Source of the DNA: Chitinophagales bacterium
GTDB taxonomy: Bacteria > Bacteroidota > Bacteroidia > Chitinophagales > UBA2359
Reading direction: 5' to 3'
Assembly: GCA_016787295.1 (NCBI GenBank)
Contig: JAEUUX010000291.1
Coordinates: forward strand, 23,508-87,507
Length of the DNA: 64,000 nt
Shown here: one piece after another, positions 26,319 to 34,949 of the stretch
How the letters are laid out: every line of letters begins with the position of its first letter
Numbering within the stretch: the first letter of the stretch is position 1
Program-made: the position numbers and the translations under genes
Notes under the pieces: model-generated
Seen by the model: only the letters and a program-made list of their open reading frames with translations
Database searches by the model: none
Told to the model about the DNA's origin: nothing

Positions 26319-27554
26319 GTGACTACTATATACAATCTATTGTTTTCCCTAACGCTATTCGCCGTTCTACAGTTCGCTCCTAATCACCTATTATTGGCTC
26401 AACATGGCAACGCTTCCGCCGAGCAGCAAAATGCTCATGCAGGACATAACCACGCTGCCGATCCGCAAATGCACACAACAGCCAATGCCCATGCGCCTGC
26501 CGCTCACGAAGGCGAAAAAAAAGGTGATTTGGATATTGGTGGTATGATTATGCACCACATCACCGATGCCCACGAATACCATATGACCCCAGCTTGGGTT
26601 ATTCCTTTGCCTTGCATTGTGTACCATAAAGAAAAAGGCTTCGACTTCTTCTGGTCTTCGGTTTTTCATCACGGACACCAAGCCCACAATGGTTATGTAA
26701 TGGAGCATGGCGTATTGAACTATGTAGACAACTCCAACTTTCCTTCGACAGGCGATGTAGCCATCGAAGGCGTACACGAAGGACAAGTTAGTTATAACGG
26801 TCAACATTATCCGATTAGTCGCAGCAGTTTCTACGATTTTTCGATAACCAAAGTTGTATTTACCATGTTGCTTACAGCTATCATCATGTTGTTGTTGTTC
26901 CCTGCTATTGCCAGTGGCTATAAGCGCAGCATGGTGCCAAGCGGTGTGCGTGGTTTCTTTGAGCCAATCATTCAGTTTATTCGCGACGACATTGCCATTC
27001 CCAATTTGGGCGATAAATATCCCAAATACCTTCCATATCTTTTGACGGTTTTCTTCTTCATTTGGTTCAACAACCTTTTGGGTTTAATTCCCGTTTTCCC
27101 CGGCGGCGGCAACGTAATGGGCAACATCGCTGTTACAGCCACTCTCGCCATCATCACTTTCCTTATTACCAATTTTTCGGGCAACAAAGACTATTGGGGA
27201 CACATTTTTAATCCTCAAGGTATGCCTTTTGCCATCAAATTGTTGATGGTTGTTATTGAGGCATTGTCTATTTTCATTAAACCATTTGCTTTGGCTTTGC
27301 GTTTGTTTGCCAACATCACAGCAGGACACATCATCATCTTGAGTTTTGTGGCAATCATTTTCATTGTAGCTAATTTGGCAGGAACGGTACCTGGTTTCGG
27401 TGTAGGTATTTTATCGGGTTTGTTCATGTTGGCGCTCAACGCTTTGGAGTTGTTTGTAGCCATTTTGCAAGCCTATATTTTCTGTACCTTATCGGCTGTG
27501 TTCATTGGTCAAGCCATCGAAGAACACCACCACGTCGGAGAAGCACATCACTAA
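26319..27554 (+). CDS. atpB: F0F1 ATP synthase subunit a
   Basis: 411 residues, longer than E. coli subunit a because of an N-terminal signal-like segment and a His-rich periplasmic region (HAGHNHAADPQMH), typical of Bacteroidota. The C-terminal ~220 residues carry the TM helices with the essential Arg in LALRLFANITAGH and the last helix LELFVAILQAYIFCTLSAVF. It forms the proton half-channels next to the c-ring. The start is GTG at 26319, closely downstream of a consensus promoter. Confidence 0.95.
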   Translation: MTTIYNLLFSLTLFAVLQFAPNHLLLAQHGNASAEQQNAHAGHNHAADPQMHTTANAHAPAAHEGEKKGDLDIGGMIMHHITDAHEYHMTPAWVIPLPCIVYHKEKGFDFFWSSVFHHGHQAHNGYVMEHGVLNYVDNSNFPSTGDVAIEGVHEGQVSYNGQHYPISRSSFYDFSITKVVFTMLLTAIIMLLLFPAIASGYKRSMVPSGVRGFFEPIIQFIRDDIAIPNLGDKYPKYLPYLLTVFFFIWFNNLLGLIPVFPGGGNVMGNIAVTATLAIITFLITNFSGNKDYWGHIFNPQGMPFAIKLLMVVIEALSIFIKPFALALRLFANITAGHIIILSFVAIIFIVANLAGTVPGFGVGILSGLFMLALNALELFVAILQAYIFCTLSAVFIGQAIEEHHHVGEAHH

Positions 27555-27618
27555 TCGCCCTATCAATAATTACTACAATTGATATACACACATTCATACA
27601 AAAATTGTTCATTTTTAA

Positions 27619-27885
<267 letters not shown>

Positions 27886-27906
27886 TATCCACTTTCCATC
27901 AAAGAG

Positions 27907-27944
27907 CCACTATTCTCCACACACAAGGTGCTGGGGGATAGTGG
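27907..27944 (+). terminator. Hairpin downstream of atpE
   Basis: Imperfect inverted repeat ccactattctcc / gggggatagtgg with a ~14-nt loop and no T tract. It may act as an RNA-processing or attenuation site that keeps atpE mRNA more abundant than downstream subunits, but this is inference. Confidence 0.4.
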
Positions 27945-28069
27945 TGTTGGTGGTAAGACGAATACTAACAAAAAAGTGATATTGTTTTCATTATTACACA
28001 ACTCTACTCATTGGAACATCAAAAAGGAGCTGATTATTTTCTTATCCCAATTACATCAATTAGATTTTT

Positions 28070-28675
28070 ATGGCATATAATAAGTTCAAAATGGAGCATC
28101 TGCAAAGCAAATTGCAACTTCATATCAAACGTGAATTTTGGGTGAATTTGAATCCACCAGCATTTGAACATGATATTACCTTAGATGCTTTGATGCAACA
28201 AGCCCAAAGAACTTATTTGGGTAGTGAAAAAGCTCGGTCGGAGTTCCTTATTGCACCTGTTCTCCAAGCTTTTCAGCGAAAAAATGCCAAATTGTTATCT
28301 ATTTTTTCTGGTTATGAACTAAATATCGATAAATCATTAGCGCTAAACGGTTTTTGCGACTTCATTTTATCGACCAACGCAGATAGTTTTTTCTTAGAAG
28401 CACCAATATTTTGTGTGGTCGAAGCCAAGAAAATGGAACCAGAAATAGACGATTTAGCCCAATGTGGAGCAGAAATGTATGCGGCACGAATTTTTAACGA
28501 AAAAAAAGGCAACCATTCAAACGTTGTCTATGGCTGCGCAACATCAGGTTACAGTTGGCTGTTTTTGAAATTAATGGACAATACACTTTATATAGACCCT
28601 AACCCTATCGGACTTTCGTTTAATGACCCTTACTATGTTTTGGCTACTTTGCAGTGGGTTTTGGAAGAAAGGTAA
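28070..28675 (+). CDS. PD-(D/E)XK nuclease-like protein, paralogue 1
   Basis: 201 residues, unnamed. The conserved residues are arranged as in PD-(D/E)XK nucleases (HsdR-N-like): E58 in SEKARSE, D97 in GFCDFIL, E118-A-K120 in VVEAKK, and Q131 with Y137 in QCGAEMYAA, which resembles the RecB-type QxxxY motif. The C-terminal part has YGCATSGYSW and ends LATLQWVLEE. No DNA-recognition or methylase partner is present. It sits between atpE and atpF, same strand, with 184 and 30-bp flanking spacers. The family relation to a nuclease is motif-based; activity is not shown. Confidence 0.7.
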   Translation: MAYNKFKMEHLQSKLQLHIKREFWVNLNPPAFEHDITLDALMQQAQRTYLGSEKARSEFLIAPVLQAFQRKNAKLLSIFSGYELNIDKSLALNGFCDFILSTNADSFFLEAPIFCVVEAKKMEPEIDDLAQCGAEMYAARIFNEKKGNHSNVVYGCATSGYSWLFLKLMDNTLYIDPNPIGLSFNDPYYVLATLQWVLEER

Positions 28676-28705
28676 TATTTTCTTAACTACATAAATTAGA
28701 TTTTT

Positions 28706-29317
28706 ATGGCATATAATAAATTTAAAATAGACGACTTGGAAAGCAAACTGTCTCTAAAAACCATACAAACAAATTGGTTGCCCAAACCATTGCCCGCTTT
28801 TAACGCTGATAGTTTGCTCGAACAATTGCTTATCAATGCACAAACAGATGCTTTGTATAGCGAAAAAGCTCGTTCCGAATTTATTATAGCTCCCACTTTG
28901 CAAGCCTTAAGAAGGAAAAATATCGGGAAAATCACGCTTTTTTCGGGTTATGAATTTAATGTCGAAAAACAATTACAACTGCACGGTTTTTGTGATTTTA
29001 TTTTTTCGCTTACCAACAATACTTTAAAAATCGAAGCGCCTACTATTTTGGTAGTGGAAGCCAAACGATTGGAACCCGATTTGGTAGACTTTGGACAATG
29101 CGGAGCCGAAATGTATGCGGCACAATTGTTTAACGAAAGAGCAGGTAAAAAGCAAAAAGCGATTTATGGCTGCGCAACATCGGGATTTAGCTGGGCTTTT
29201 CTCAAATTGGAAAACAATATCTTGAGCATCGACCCCAATTATGTGCCGCTTACGTTTGATAATCCCTACCACGTTTTGGCTACTTTGCAGTGGGTTTTGG
29301 AGGAAAGTTGGCGATGA
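28706..29317 (+). CDS. PD-(D/E)XK nuclease-like protein, paralogue 2
   Basis: 203 residues; it aligns with paralogue 1 without gaps for about 150 residues, and the putative catalytic residues fall at the same positions (E58, D97, E118, K120, Q131, Y137). The duplication also includes ~10 bp of leader (aattagatttttatggcata). It begins 30 bp after paralogue 1 and ends 118 bp before atpF. Function unknown. Confidence 0.7.
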   Translation: MAYNKFKIDDLESKLSLKTIQTNWLPKPLPAFNADSLLEQLLINAQTDALYSEKARSEFIIAPTLQALRRKNIGKITLFSGYEFNVEKQLQLHGFCDFIFSLTNNTLKIEAPTILVVEAKRLEPDLVDFGQCGAEMYAAQLFNERAGKKQKAIYGCATSGFSWAFLKLENNILSIDPNYVPLTFDNPYHVLATLQWVLEESWR

Positions 29318-29435
29318 AAAAAACCAACTTACTTATTAGATTCTACAAATACCTATCAAAAAAAACACTCTACTCGAACCTAAAAAGATATTCTATCCAT
29401 ACTAAAAAATTATAAAAAAATAAATTATATAGCGT

Positions 29436-29942
29436 ATGCTTATATTAAGCTCTCTATTAACACCCGATTTGGGGCTTATATTTTGGACAACCCTAATATT
29501 CCTTGTCCTCTGGTTCTTATTGGGACGAACAGCTTGGAATCCGATTGCCAATGCCCTCAAAGAACGCGAAACAAGTATCGATACCGCCTTGAAACAAGCC
29601 GAAATTGCACGCCAAGAGATGGCACAACTCAAAGCAGGTCACGAACAATTGTTGAACGAAGCCAAAGAAGAACGCGCCAAAATTTTGAAAGAAGCCAAAG
29701 ACATTAAAGACGAAATTATTTCGGAAGCGCGCGAAAACGCTCGCAAAGAATATGACCAAATTGTGGCAAGCGCTTCTGCCGAAATTTACAACCAAAAAAT
29801 GGCTGCTATCACCGATGTAAAAAATCAAATCGGTCTTCATGCCATCGGTTTGGCAAAAAAAGTGTTGGCACGCGAATTAGACACTCCGCAAGAACATCAG
29901 GCTTTTGTAGCAGATGAACTTAAAAAAATCACCCTTAACTAA
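29436..29942 (+). CDS. atpF: F0F1 ATP synthase subunit b
   Basis: 168 residues. One N-terminal TM helix (PDLGLIFWTTLIFLVLWFLL) is followed by a long charged coiled coil (about 45-150), the peripheral stalk. Order and length are standard. Two nuclease-like genes separate it from atpE. Confidence 0.95.
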   Translation: MLILSSLLTPDLGLIFWTTLIFLVLWFLLGRTAWNPIANALKERETSIDTALKQAEIARQEMAQLKAGHEQLLNEAKEERAKILKEAKDIKDEIISEARENARKEYDQIVASASAEIYNQKMAAITDVKNQIGLHAIGLAKKVLARELDTPQEHQAFVADELKKITLN

Positions 29943-30054
29943 TTAGCTTTGTTCTTCTTTATTTTTCGTGTGTAAAATAGTATTGCTGACTCAAATGTTA
30001 CAATACTAACCTATTTTATTTTGTTCATCGCATCACATTCCTTAATTATAGCCT

Positions 30055-30615
30055 ATGTCCGCCACCCGTTTAGCCTATCGCTATGCCAAGTCATTGCTTG
30101 ACCTTGCTGTCGAAAAAGGACAAGTAGCAGCCGTTCATTCTGATATAGAAACTTTTTCATCGGCGCTCAAAAGTCGCGATTTGATGCTTTTAGTTAAAAG
30201 CCCTACTATCCACGCCGACCGCAAATCGACTGTACTAAAAGCCATCTTTGGCGATAAATTCAATGCAATTACCACCGAATTTATCGATATTGTCATGCAA
30301 AAACATCGTGGTGAGTTTTTGCCTGATATTATTCGCTCTTTCAGCGACCAATATAAACAACATGTCGGTATTGTCACAGCCACACTTGTTTTGGCATCGC
30401 CTGTTGCTGACAATAGTTTGTTGGAACAAGTCAAAAAAATTATTATCCAACAAACCGGCAAAAAATCAGTGGAACTTACCACCGAAGTCGACCCCACCAT
30501 CTTGGGCGGCTTTGTTCTTCGTTTCGAGGATAAACTCTATAACGCAAGTATTGGACACAAATTAGATCTTCTGAAAAAAGAATTTATGGTCAACAAATAC
30601 GTGCGCGAATTCTAA
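30055..30615 (+). CDS. atpH: F0F1 ATP synthase subunit delta
   Basis: 186 residues. The OSCP/delta fold has N-terminal RLAYRYAKSLLDLA and C-terminal VDPTILGGFVLRFEDKLYNASIGHKL, the family signature. It links the b stalk to the alpha/beta head. Lies 112 bp after atpF and 74 bp before atpA. Confidence 0.95.
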   Translation: MSATRLAYRYAKSLLDLAVEKGQVAAVHSDIETFSSALKSRDLMLLVKSPTIHADRKSTVLKAIFGDKFNAITTEFIDIVMQKHRGEFLPDIIRSFSDQYKQHVGIVTATLVLASPVADNSLLEQVKKIIIQQTGKKSVELTTEVDPTILGGFVLRFEDKLYNASIGHKLDLLKKEFMVNKYVREF

Positions 30616-30689
30616 ACTTTTTTCTGCTACAAATCTCTCTCGCCAATTTACTATTTTATCGTAAAAAAATAAAAACTTAGATATACATC

Positions 30690-32273
30690 ATGGTAGAAGT
30701 AAGACCTGAAGAAATATCAGCGATATTACGACAGCAACTTTCTAACGTAAAATCGGCAAATGAACTCGAAGAAGTTGGTACCGTACTGCAAGTAGGTGAC
30801 GGTATTGCCCGCATCTATGGTTTGACCAAAGTTAGGGCAGGCGAATTGGTAGAGTTCGAAAATCATGTAAAAGCAGTTGCACTTAACTTGGAAGAAGAAA
30901 ACGTAGGTGTGGTATTGATGGGCGAATCTGCCGGCATCAAAGAAGGTTCTACTGTACGCCGCACAGGTCGTATTGCTTCTATCCAAGTAAGTGAAAGTAT
31001 GGTAGGTCGCGTGGTCAATGCCCTCGGAGAACCTATCGACGGCAAAGGTCCTTTGACAGGCGAAACCTTCGAAATGCCATTGGAGCGCAAAGCACCGGGC
31101 GTAATCTATCGTCAACCCGTAAACGAACCCCTACAAACAGGGTTAAAAGCCATCGACTCCATGATTCCTATCGGACGTGGACAACGTGAGCTTATTATCG
31201 GTGACCGCCAAACAGGTAAAACAGCCGTTGCCATCGACACCATCATCAACCAAAAAGAATTTTTTGACCGCGGCGAACCCGTTTATTGTATATATGTAGC
31301 TTGTGGACAAAAATCATCTACCGTAGCCAACGTAGCGCGTATCTTGGAACAACACGGAGCCATGAAATATACTGTTATCGTCAATGCCTCCGCCGCCGAC
31401 CCTGCTCCTATGCAGTTCTTCGCACCTTTTGCAGGCTGCGCCATTGGTGAATACTTCCGCGACACAGGTCGCCCCGCCTTGATTGTATACGATGACCTCT
31501 CAAAACAAGCCGTAGCTTATCGCGAAGTATCTTTGTTGCTCCGCCGCCCACCCGGACGCGAGGCTTATCCCGGTGACGTATTCTACTTGCACTCACGCTT
31601 GTTGGAACGCGCCGCAAAAATTACTACCAATGATGCTATCGCCAAAGTAATGAACGACCTGCCCGATAGCTTGAAAAATAAAGTCAAAGGCGGTGGCTCT
31701 CTAACCGCTTTGCCTATCATCGAAACCCAAGCAGGTGACGTTTCTGCTTATATCCCCACCAACGTTATCTCCATTACCGACGGTCAGATATTCCTCGACC
31801 TCAACCTATTCAACTCAGGTATCCGTCCTGCCATTGACGTAGGTATCTCGGTATCACGTGTAGGAGGTAATGCCCAAATTAAAACCATGAAATCGGTAGC
31901 AGGTACACTGAAATTGGACTTGGCACAATACCGCGAGTTGGAAGCCTTCTCCAAATTCGGATCAGATTTGGACGAAGCCACCAAAATTACGCTCGATAAA
32001 GGGGTGCGTAACGTCGAAATTTTGAAACAACCACAGTTTACACCTTTCGCCGTCGAAAAACAAGTAGCTATCATCTATGCTGGTACCAAAAACTTGTTGC
32101 GTAGTGTTCCTGCCAACAAAGTGCGCGATTTCGAAAACGTATTCCTTTTGGCACTCGAAAAACGCTTCCCCAAAGTGTTGGAACAACTTCGTGACAAAGG
32201 CTCTAAATTGACTCCCGAAATAGAAAAAACTTTAACCGACTTGGCAAAAGAAATTGCTAGTCAATATGCTTAA
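30690..32273 (+). CDS. atpA: F0F1 ATP synthase subunit alpha
   Basis: 527 residues. Walker A is [13 protein letters not shown] (about 170-182), and the ATPase signature follows at about 365-376 ([13 protein letters not shown]). It is the non-catalytic nucleotide-binding subunit of F1. An intrinsic terminator directly downstream separates it from the next genes. atpD and atpC are not in the window; they are commonly separate in Bacteroidota. Confidence 0.98.
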   Translation: MVEVRPEEISAILRQQLSNVKSANELEEVGTVLQVGDGIARIYGLTKVRAGELVEFENHVKAVALNLEEENVGVVLMGESAGIKEGSTVRRTGRIASIQVSESMVGRVVNALGEPIDGKGPLTGETFEMPLERKAPGVIYRQPVNEPLQTGLKAIDSMIPIGRGQRELIIGDRQTGKTAVAIDTIINQKEFFDRGEPVYCIYVACGQKSSTVANVARILEQHGAMKYTVIVNASAADPAPMQFFAPFAGCAIGEYFRDTGRPALIVYDDLSKQAVAYREVSLLLRRPPGREAYPGDVFYLHSRLLERAAKITTNDAIAKVMNDLPDSLKNKVKGGGSLTALPIIETQAGDVSAYIPTNVISITDGQIFLDLNLFNSGIRPAIDVGISVSRVGGNAQIKTMKSVAGTLKLDLAQYRELEAFSKFGSDLDEATKITLDKGVRNVEILKQPQFTPFAVEKQVAIIYAGTKNLLRSVPANKVRDFENVFLLALEKRFPKVLEQLRDKGSKLTPEIEKTLTDLAKEIASQYA

Positions 32274-32282
32274 TATATCATC

Positions 32283-32324
32283 AATAAACCGACCTGTTAA
32301 AAGGTTTTGATAGGTCGGTTTATT
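32283..32324 (+). terminator. Intrinsic terminator downstream of atpA
   Basis: 13-bp perfect stem aataaaccgacct / aggtcggtttatt, starting 10 bp after the atpA stop. It implies that atpG has another promoter or depends on read-through. Confidence 0.75.
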
Positions 32325-32392
32325 TGAATATTATTACTGCCAATATCAAATTAAATACAAAATCGCTTCGTAATAATAGGAAAATCAAATAT

Positions 32393-32400
32393 TATATTTG
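32393..32400 (+). promoter_or_regulatory. -7 promoter box upstream of paralogue 3 / atpG
   Basis: TATATTTG matches TAnnTTTG, 40 bp before ATG 32440 and downstream of the atpA terminator. No clear -33 box. Confidence 0.45.
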
Positions 32401-32439
32401 AAGAAAACAATATCCATATACCAATAAACTCCAAGCATT

Positions 32440-33059
32440 ATGGGATACAGCAAATTTAAGAAAATACGTCAGGTAAAAGACTCATTTAATTGTCAGTTTA
32501 TTTCGATTCAGATTTTTGATTTAACAAGCATTCAGCCCATTCAAGCAAGTAGTTGGTTAGAGACCTCTCTAAGTTATGCGTATGCCACACCACCAACCAA
32601 CGAAAAATCTAAGTCAGAACGCATAGTTTCTCCTATTTTATTAGAAATTGCCAATAAATATAAAAATCGCATATCTTTTTTTTCGGGAGAAGAGCTAAAT
32701 ATAGATAAAAAAAAAACTTGACAGGTCCTTGTGATTTCTTTTTTGCCCTACATCCACCTTCTCTGCTGTTAGAATCTCCCATCGTTTCTATTGCCGAAGC
32801 AAAAGATGAAGATCTCGAATGGGGAATAGCCCAATGTGCCGCGCAATTGTATGCCGCGCATTTGTTTAACCAAAAAGAAAACAAAAACATTCCTATTTTG
32901 TACGGCTGCGCAACCACAGGCATCGAGTGGAACTTTATGAAATATGAACCTCATGCCAATACCTTTTCCATAGACCTTAAACCCATAACAGAACTACCTT
33001 ATATTATTGGTGTATGGCACACAATTATTGATTTTTTTATTAGAAACGCCAAAACATAA
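32440..33059 (+). pseudogene. PD-(D/E)XK nuclease-like protein, paralogue 3, frameshifted at an A10 run
   Basis: The first frame (32440-32721) encodes ~93 residues ending shortly after EELNIDKKK. The second (about 32718-33059) carries GPCDFFF, SIAEAKDED, QCAAQLYAAHLFN and YGCATTGIEW, the rest of the same domain. The junction is a run of ten A (32707-32716); nine A would join the frames into one ~206-residue protein matching paralogues 1 and 2. Putative catalytic D, E-x-K and Q are kept. So it is either a recent pseudogene, a sequencing error, or a gene read by slippage. It lies between atpA and atpG. Confidence 0.7.
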
Positions 33060-33193
33060 ACTTTTTTTCAAAACACCTCAATAATTCGTTGCTATAAGGT
33101 TTTAAAACTTACAAAACACATCTCAAACAACCCATACAACATTCATCACACCAATTTTTCTATACATACCACAACCAACATAGACATATATAC

Positions 33194-34081
33194 ATGCCAG
33201 GTCAATTAAAAGAAGTGCGCAGCCGTATTGCTGCGGTCAAATCGACTCAACAAATCACTAAAGCCATGAAATTGGTCGCTGCCTCCAAATTCCGCCGCGC
33301 CCAAGACCGTATCATACAAATGCGCCCCTATTCCGCTAAGTTGTACGATATGTTGCGCAATATTATGTCAGGAGCTTCCGATGTCAATATTGCTTATGGT
33401 AATACGCGCGAAACCAACCATATTTTGATAATTATCATCACATCTGACCGTGGTCTTTGTGGTGGTTTCAATAGCAATGTCGCAAAATTGTTGCGTAATC
33501 AACTCGAAAATAAATATAAAAACCAATACGCAGCCGGCAAAGTTACGGCACTTTGTATTGGTAAAAAAGGCTTCGAAGCCGCCAGAAAATACAAAAACCT
33601 GCAACTAATCACCGATTATCAAGACCTTTTTGCAGACCTAACCTTCGAAAAATCGATGGAAGTATCCGAAAAAGTGATGCAAGACTTTTTGGATAAAAAA
33701 TACGACGTGGTAGAAGTGTTGTATAATTTTTTCAAAAATCAAGCCACCCAAATTCCAACGGTAGAACAATTTTTGCCTATCGAAAAATTGGTTGCCGAAA
33801 CAGACGGAAAAACAAGTGCTACCGACTTCATTTTCCAACCCGACCAAAGTGGTATTATCGAAGAGTTAGTACCCAAAATCATCAAAACCCGCTTTTTCCG
33901 CTTTTTGTTAGATAGCAACGCGTCGGAGCATAGCGCTCGAATGATGGCAATGGAAAACGCTACCAACAATGCTGAAGAACTATTGCGCGATCTCAATATC
34001 AAGTACAACCGCGCTCGTCAAGCCGCCATTACCACCGAATTGACCGAAATTGTGAGTGGCGCCGCTGCTCTGCAAGGATAA
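33194..34081 (+). CDS. atpG: F0F1 ATP synthase subunit gamma
   Basis: 295 residues. N-terminal helix LKEVRSRIAAVKSTQQITKAMKLVAASKFRRAQ and C-terminal helix (ALLRDLN-like, EELLRDLNIKYNRARQAAITTELTEIV) form the central shaft; both are diagnostic. It follows paralogue 3 by 134 bp, downstream of the terminator after atpA. Confidence 0.96.
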   Translation: MPGQLKEVRSRIAAVKSTQQITKAMKLVAASKFRRAQDRIIQMRPYSAKLYDMLRNIMSGASDVNIAYGNTRETNHILIIIITSDRGLCGGFNSNVAKLLRNQLENKYKNQYAAGKVTALCIGKKGFEAARKYKNLQLITDYQDLFADLTFEKSMEVSEKVMQDFLDKKYDVVEVLYNFFKNQATQIPTVEQFLPIEKLVAETDGKTSATDFIFQPDQSGIIEELVPKIIKTRFFRFLLDSNASEHSARMMAMENATNNAEELLRDLNIKYNRARQAAITTELTEIVSGAAALQG

Positions 34082-34109
34082 GAACCATTTCAAAAGGTCA
34101 ACATCAGGC

Positions 34110-34877
34110 ATGAAAATCACGTTTTTGGGTACAGGCACTTCTGTTGGCGTGCCGATGATTGCTTGTCATTGTGCCGTGTGTCAGTCAAATGACCCGCGTG
34201 ACCATCGCTTACGAACATCGGTCTTGGTCGAAATAGATAACTTTTGCTGTATCATCGACACAGGTCCCGATTTCCGCCAACAAATGCTCCGCCAAAAAGT
34301 GCAGCAACTAAATGCCATTCTTTATACCCATCACCACCAAGACCACATTATTGGACTCGACGACGTGCGTCCTTTCAATATCTGGTCAACGCAACCCATG
34401 CCCATCTACGCCACCGAACATACCCAACAACACCTCAAACGCACCTTTAGCTATGCTTTTGGCGATAACCCTTATCCCGGTTCGCCCACTTTGCATTTGC
34501 ATACCATCGATGACGAGCAAATATTCTTCCTACAACCCCATATCAAGGTCGTCCCAATCCCAATTGTACATGGCAACCTCAATATGATAGGCTTTCGAAT
34601 TAATAATTTTACTTATATCACCGATGCAAGCTACATTTCGCCCGAAAGTATTGCTAAAATTCGTGGAAGTGAGATTCTGGTACTCAACGCCCTGCGCCAC
34701 GAACTACATTGGTCTCATTTCAATTTGGAACAAGCCGTAGCTATAGCGCAAAAAATAGGTGCAAACCACACCTATTTCACACACATTAGTCATCAATTGG
34801 GCAAATATGCCGATATTTCCAAACAATTACCACCCAATATATTCTTAGCCCACGACTCATTGACCGTAGAGTGCTAA
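34110..34877 (+). CDS. MBL-fold hydrolase, PhnP-like phosphodiesterase family
   Basis: 255 residues from ATG 34110. An earlier in-frame start at 34056 lies inside atpG and adds unrelated residues. Starts MKITFLGTGTSVGVP, the PhnP/RNase Z-like signature. CHCAVC forms a probable structural zinc site as in PhnP, and the metal motif THHHQDHIIGLDD supplies HxHxDH ligands. Substrates in this subfamily include cyclic phosphodiesters; the exact one here is unknown. 28 bp after atpG, so probably cotranscribed. Confidence 0.88.
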   Translation: MKITFLGTGTSVGVPMIACHCAVCQSNDPRDHRLRTSVLVEIDNFCCIIDTGPDFRQQMLRQKVQQLNAILYTHHHQDHIIGLDDVRPFNIWSTQPMPIYATEHTQQHLKRTFSYAFGDNPYPGSPTLHLHTIDDEQIFFLQPHIKVVPIPIVHGNLNMIGFRINNFTYITDASYISPESIAKIRGSEILVLNALRHELHWSHFNLEQAVAIAQKIGANHTYFTHISHQLGKYADISKQLPPNIFLAHDSLTVEC

Positions 34878-34887
34878 GTAAAGCAAC

Positions 34888-34923
34888 AAAAAACCGTTAG
34901 TCTTTTTTGACTAACGGTTTTTT
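34888..34923. terminator. Bidirectional intrinsic terminator between convergent genes
   Basis: 12-bp perfect stem aaaccgttagtc / gactaacggttt with a T6 loop, flanked by A and T runs on both sides. It serves the MBL gene (plus) and smc (minus). Confidence 0.85.
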
Positions 34924-34949
34924 CTATGTCCACATCAGATACTCCTCCA

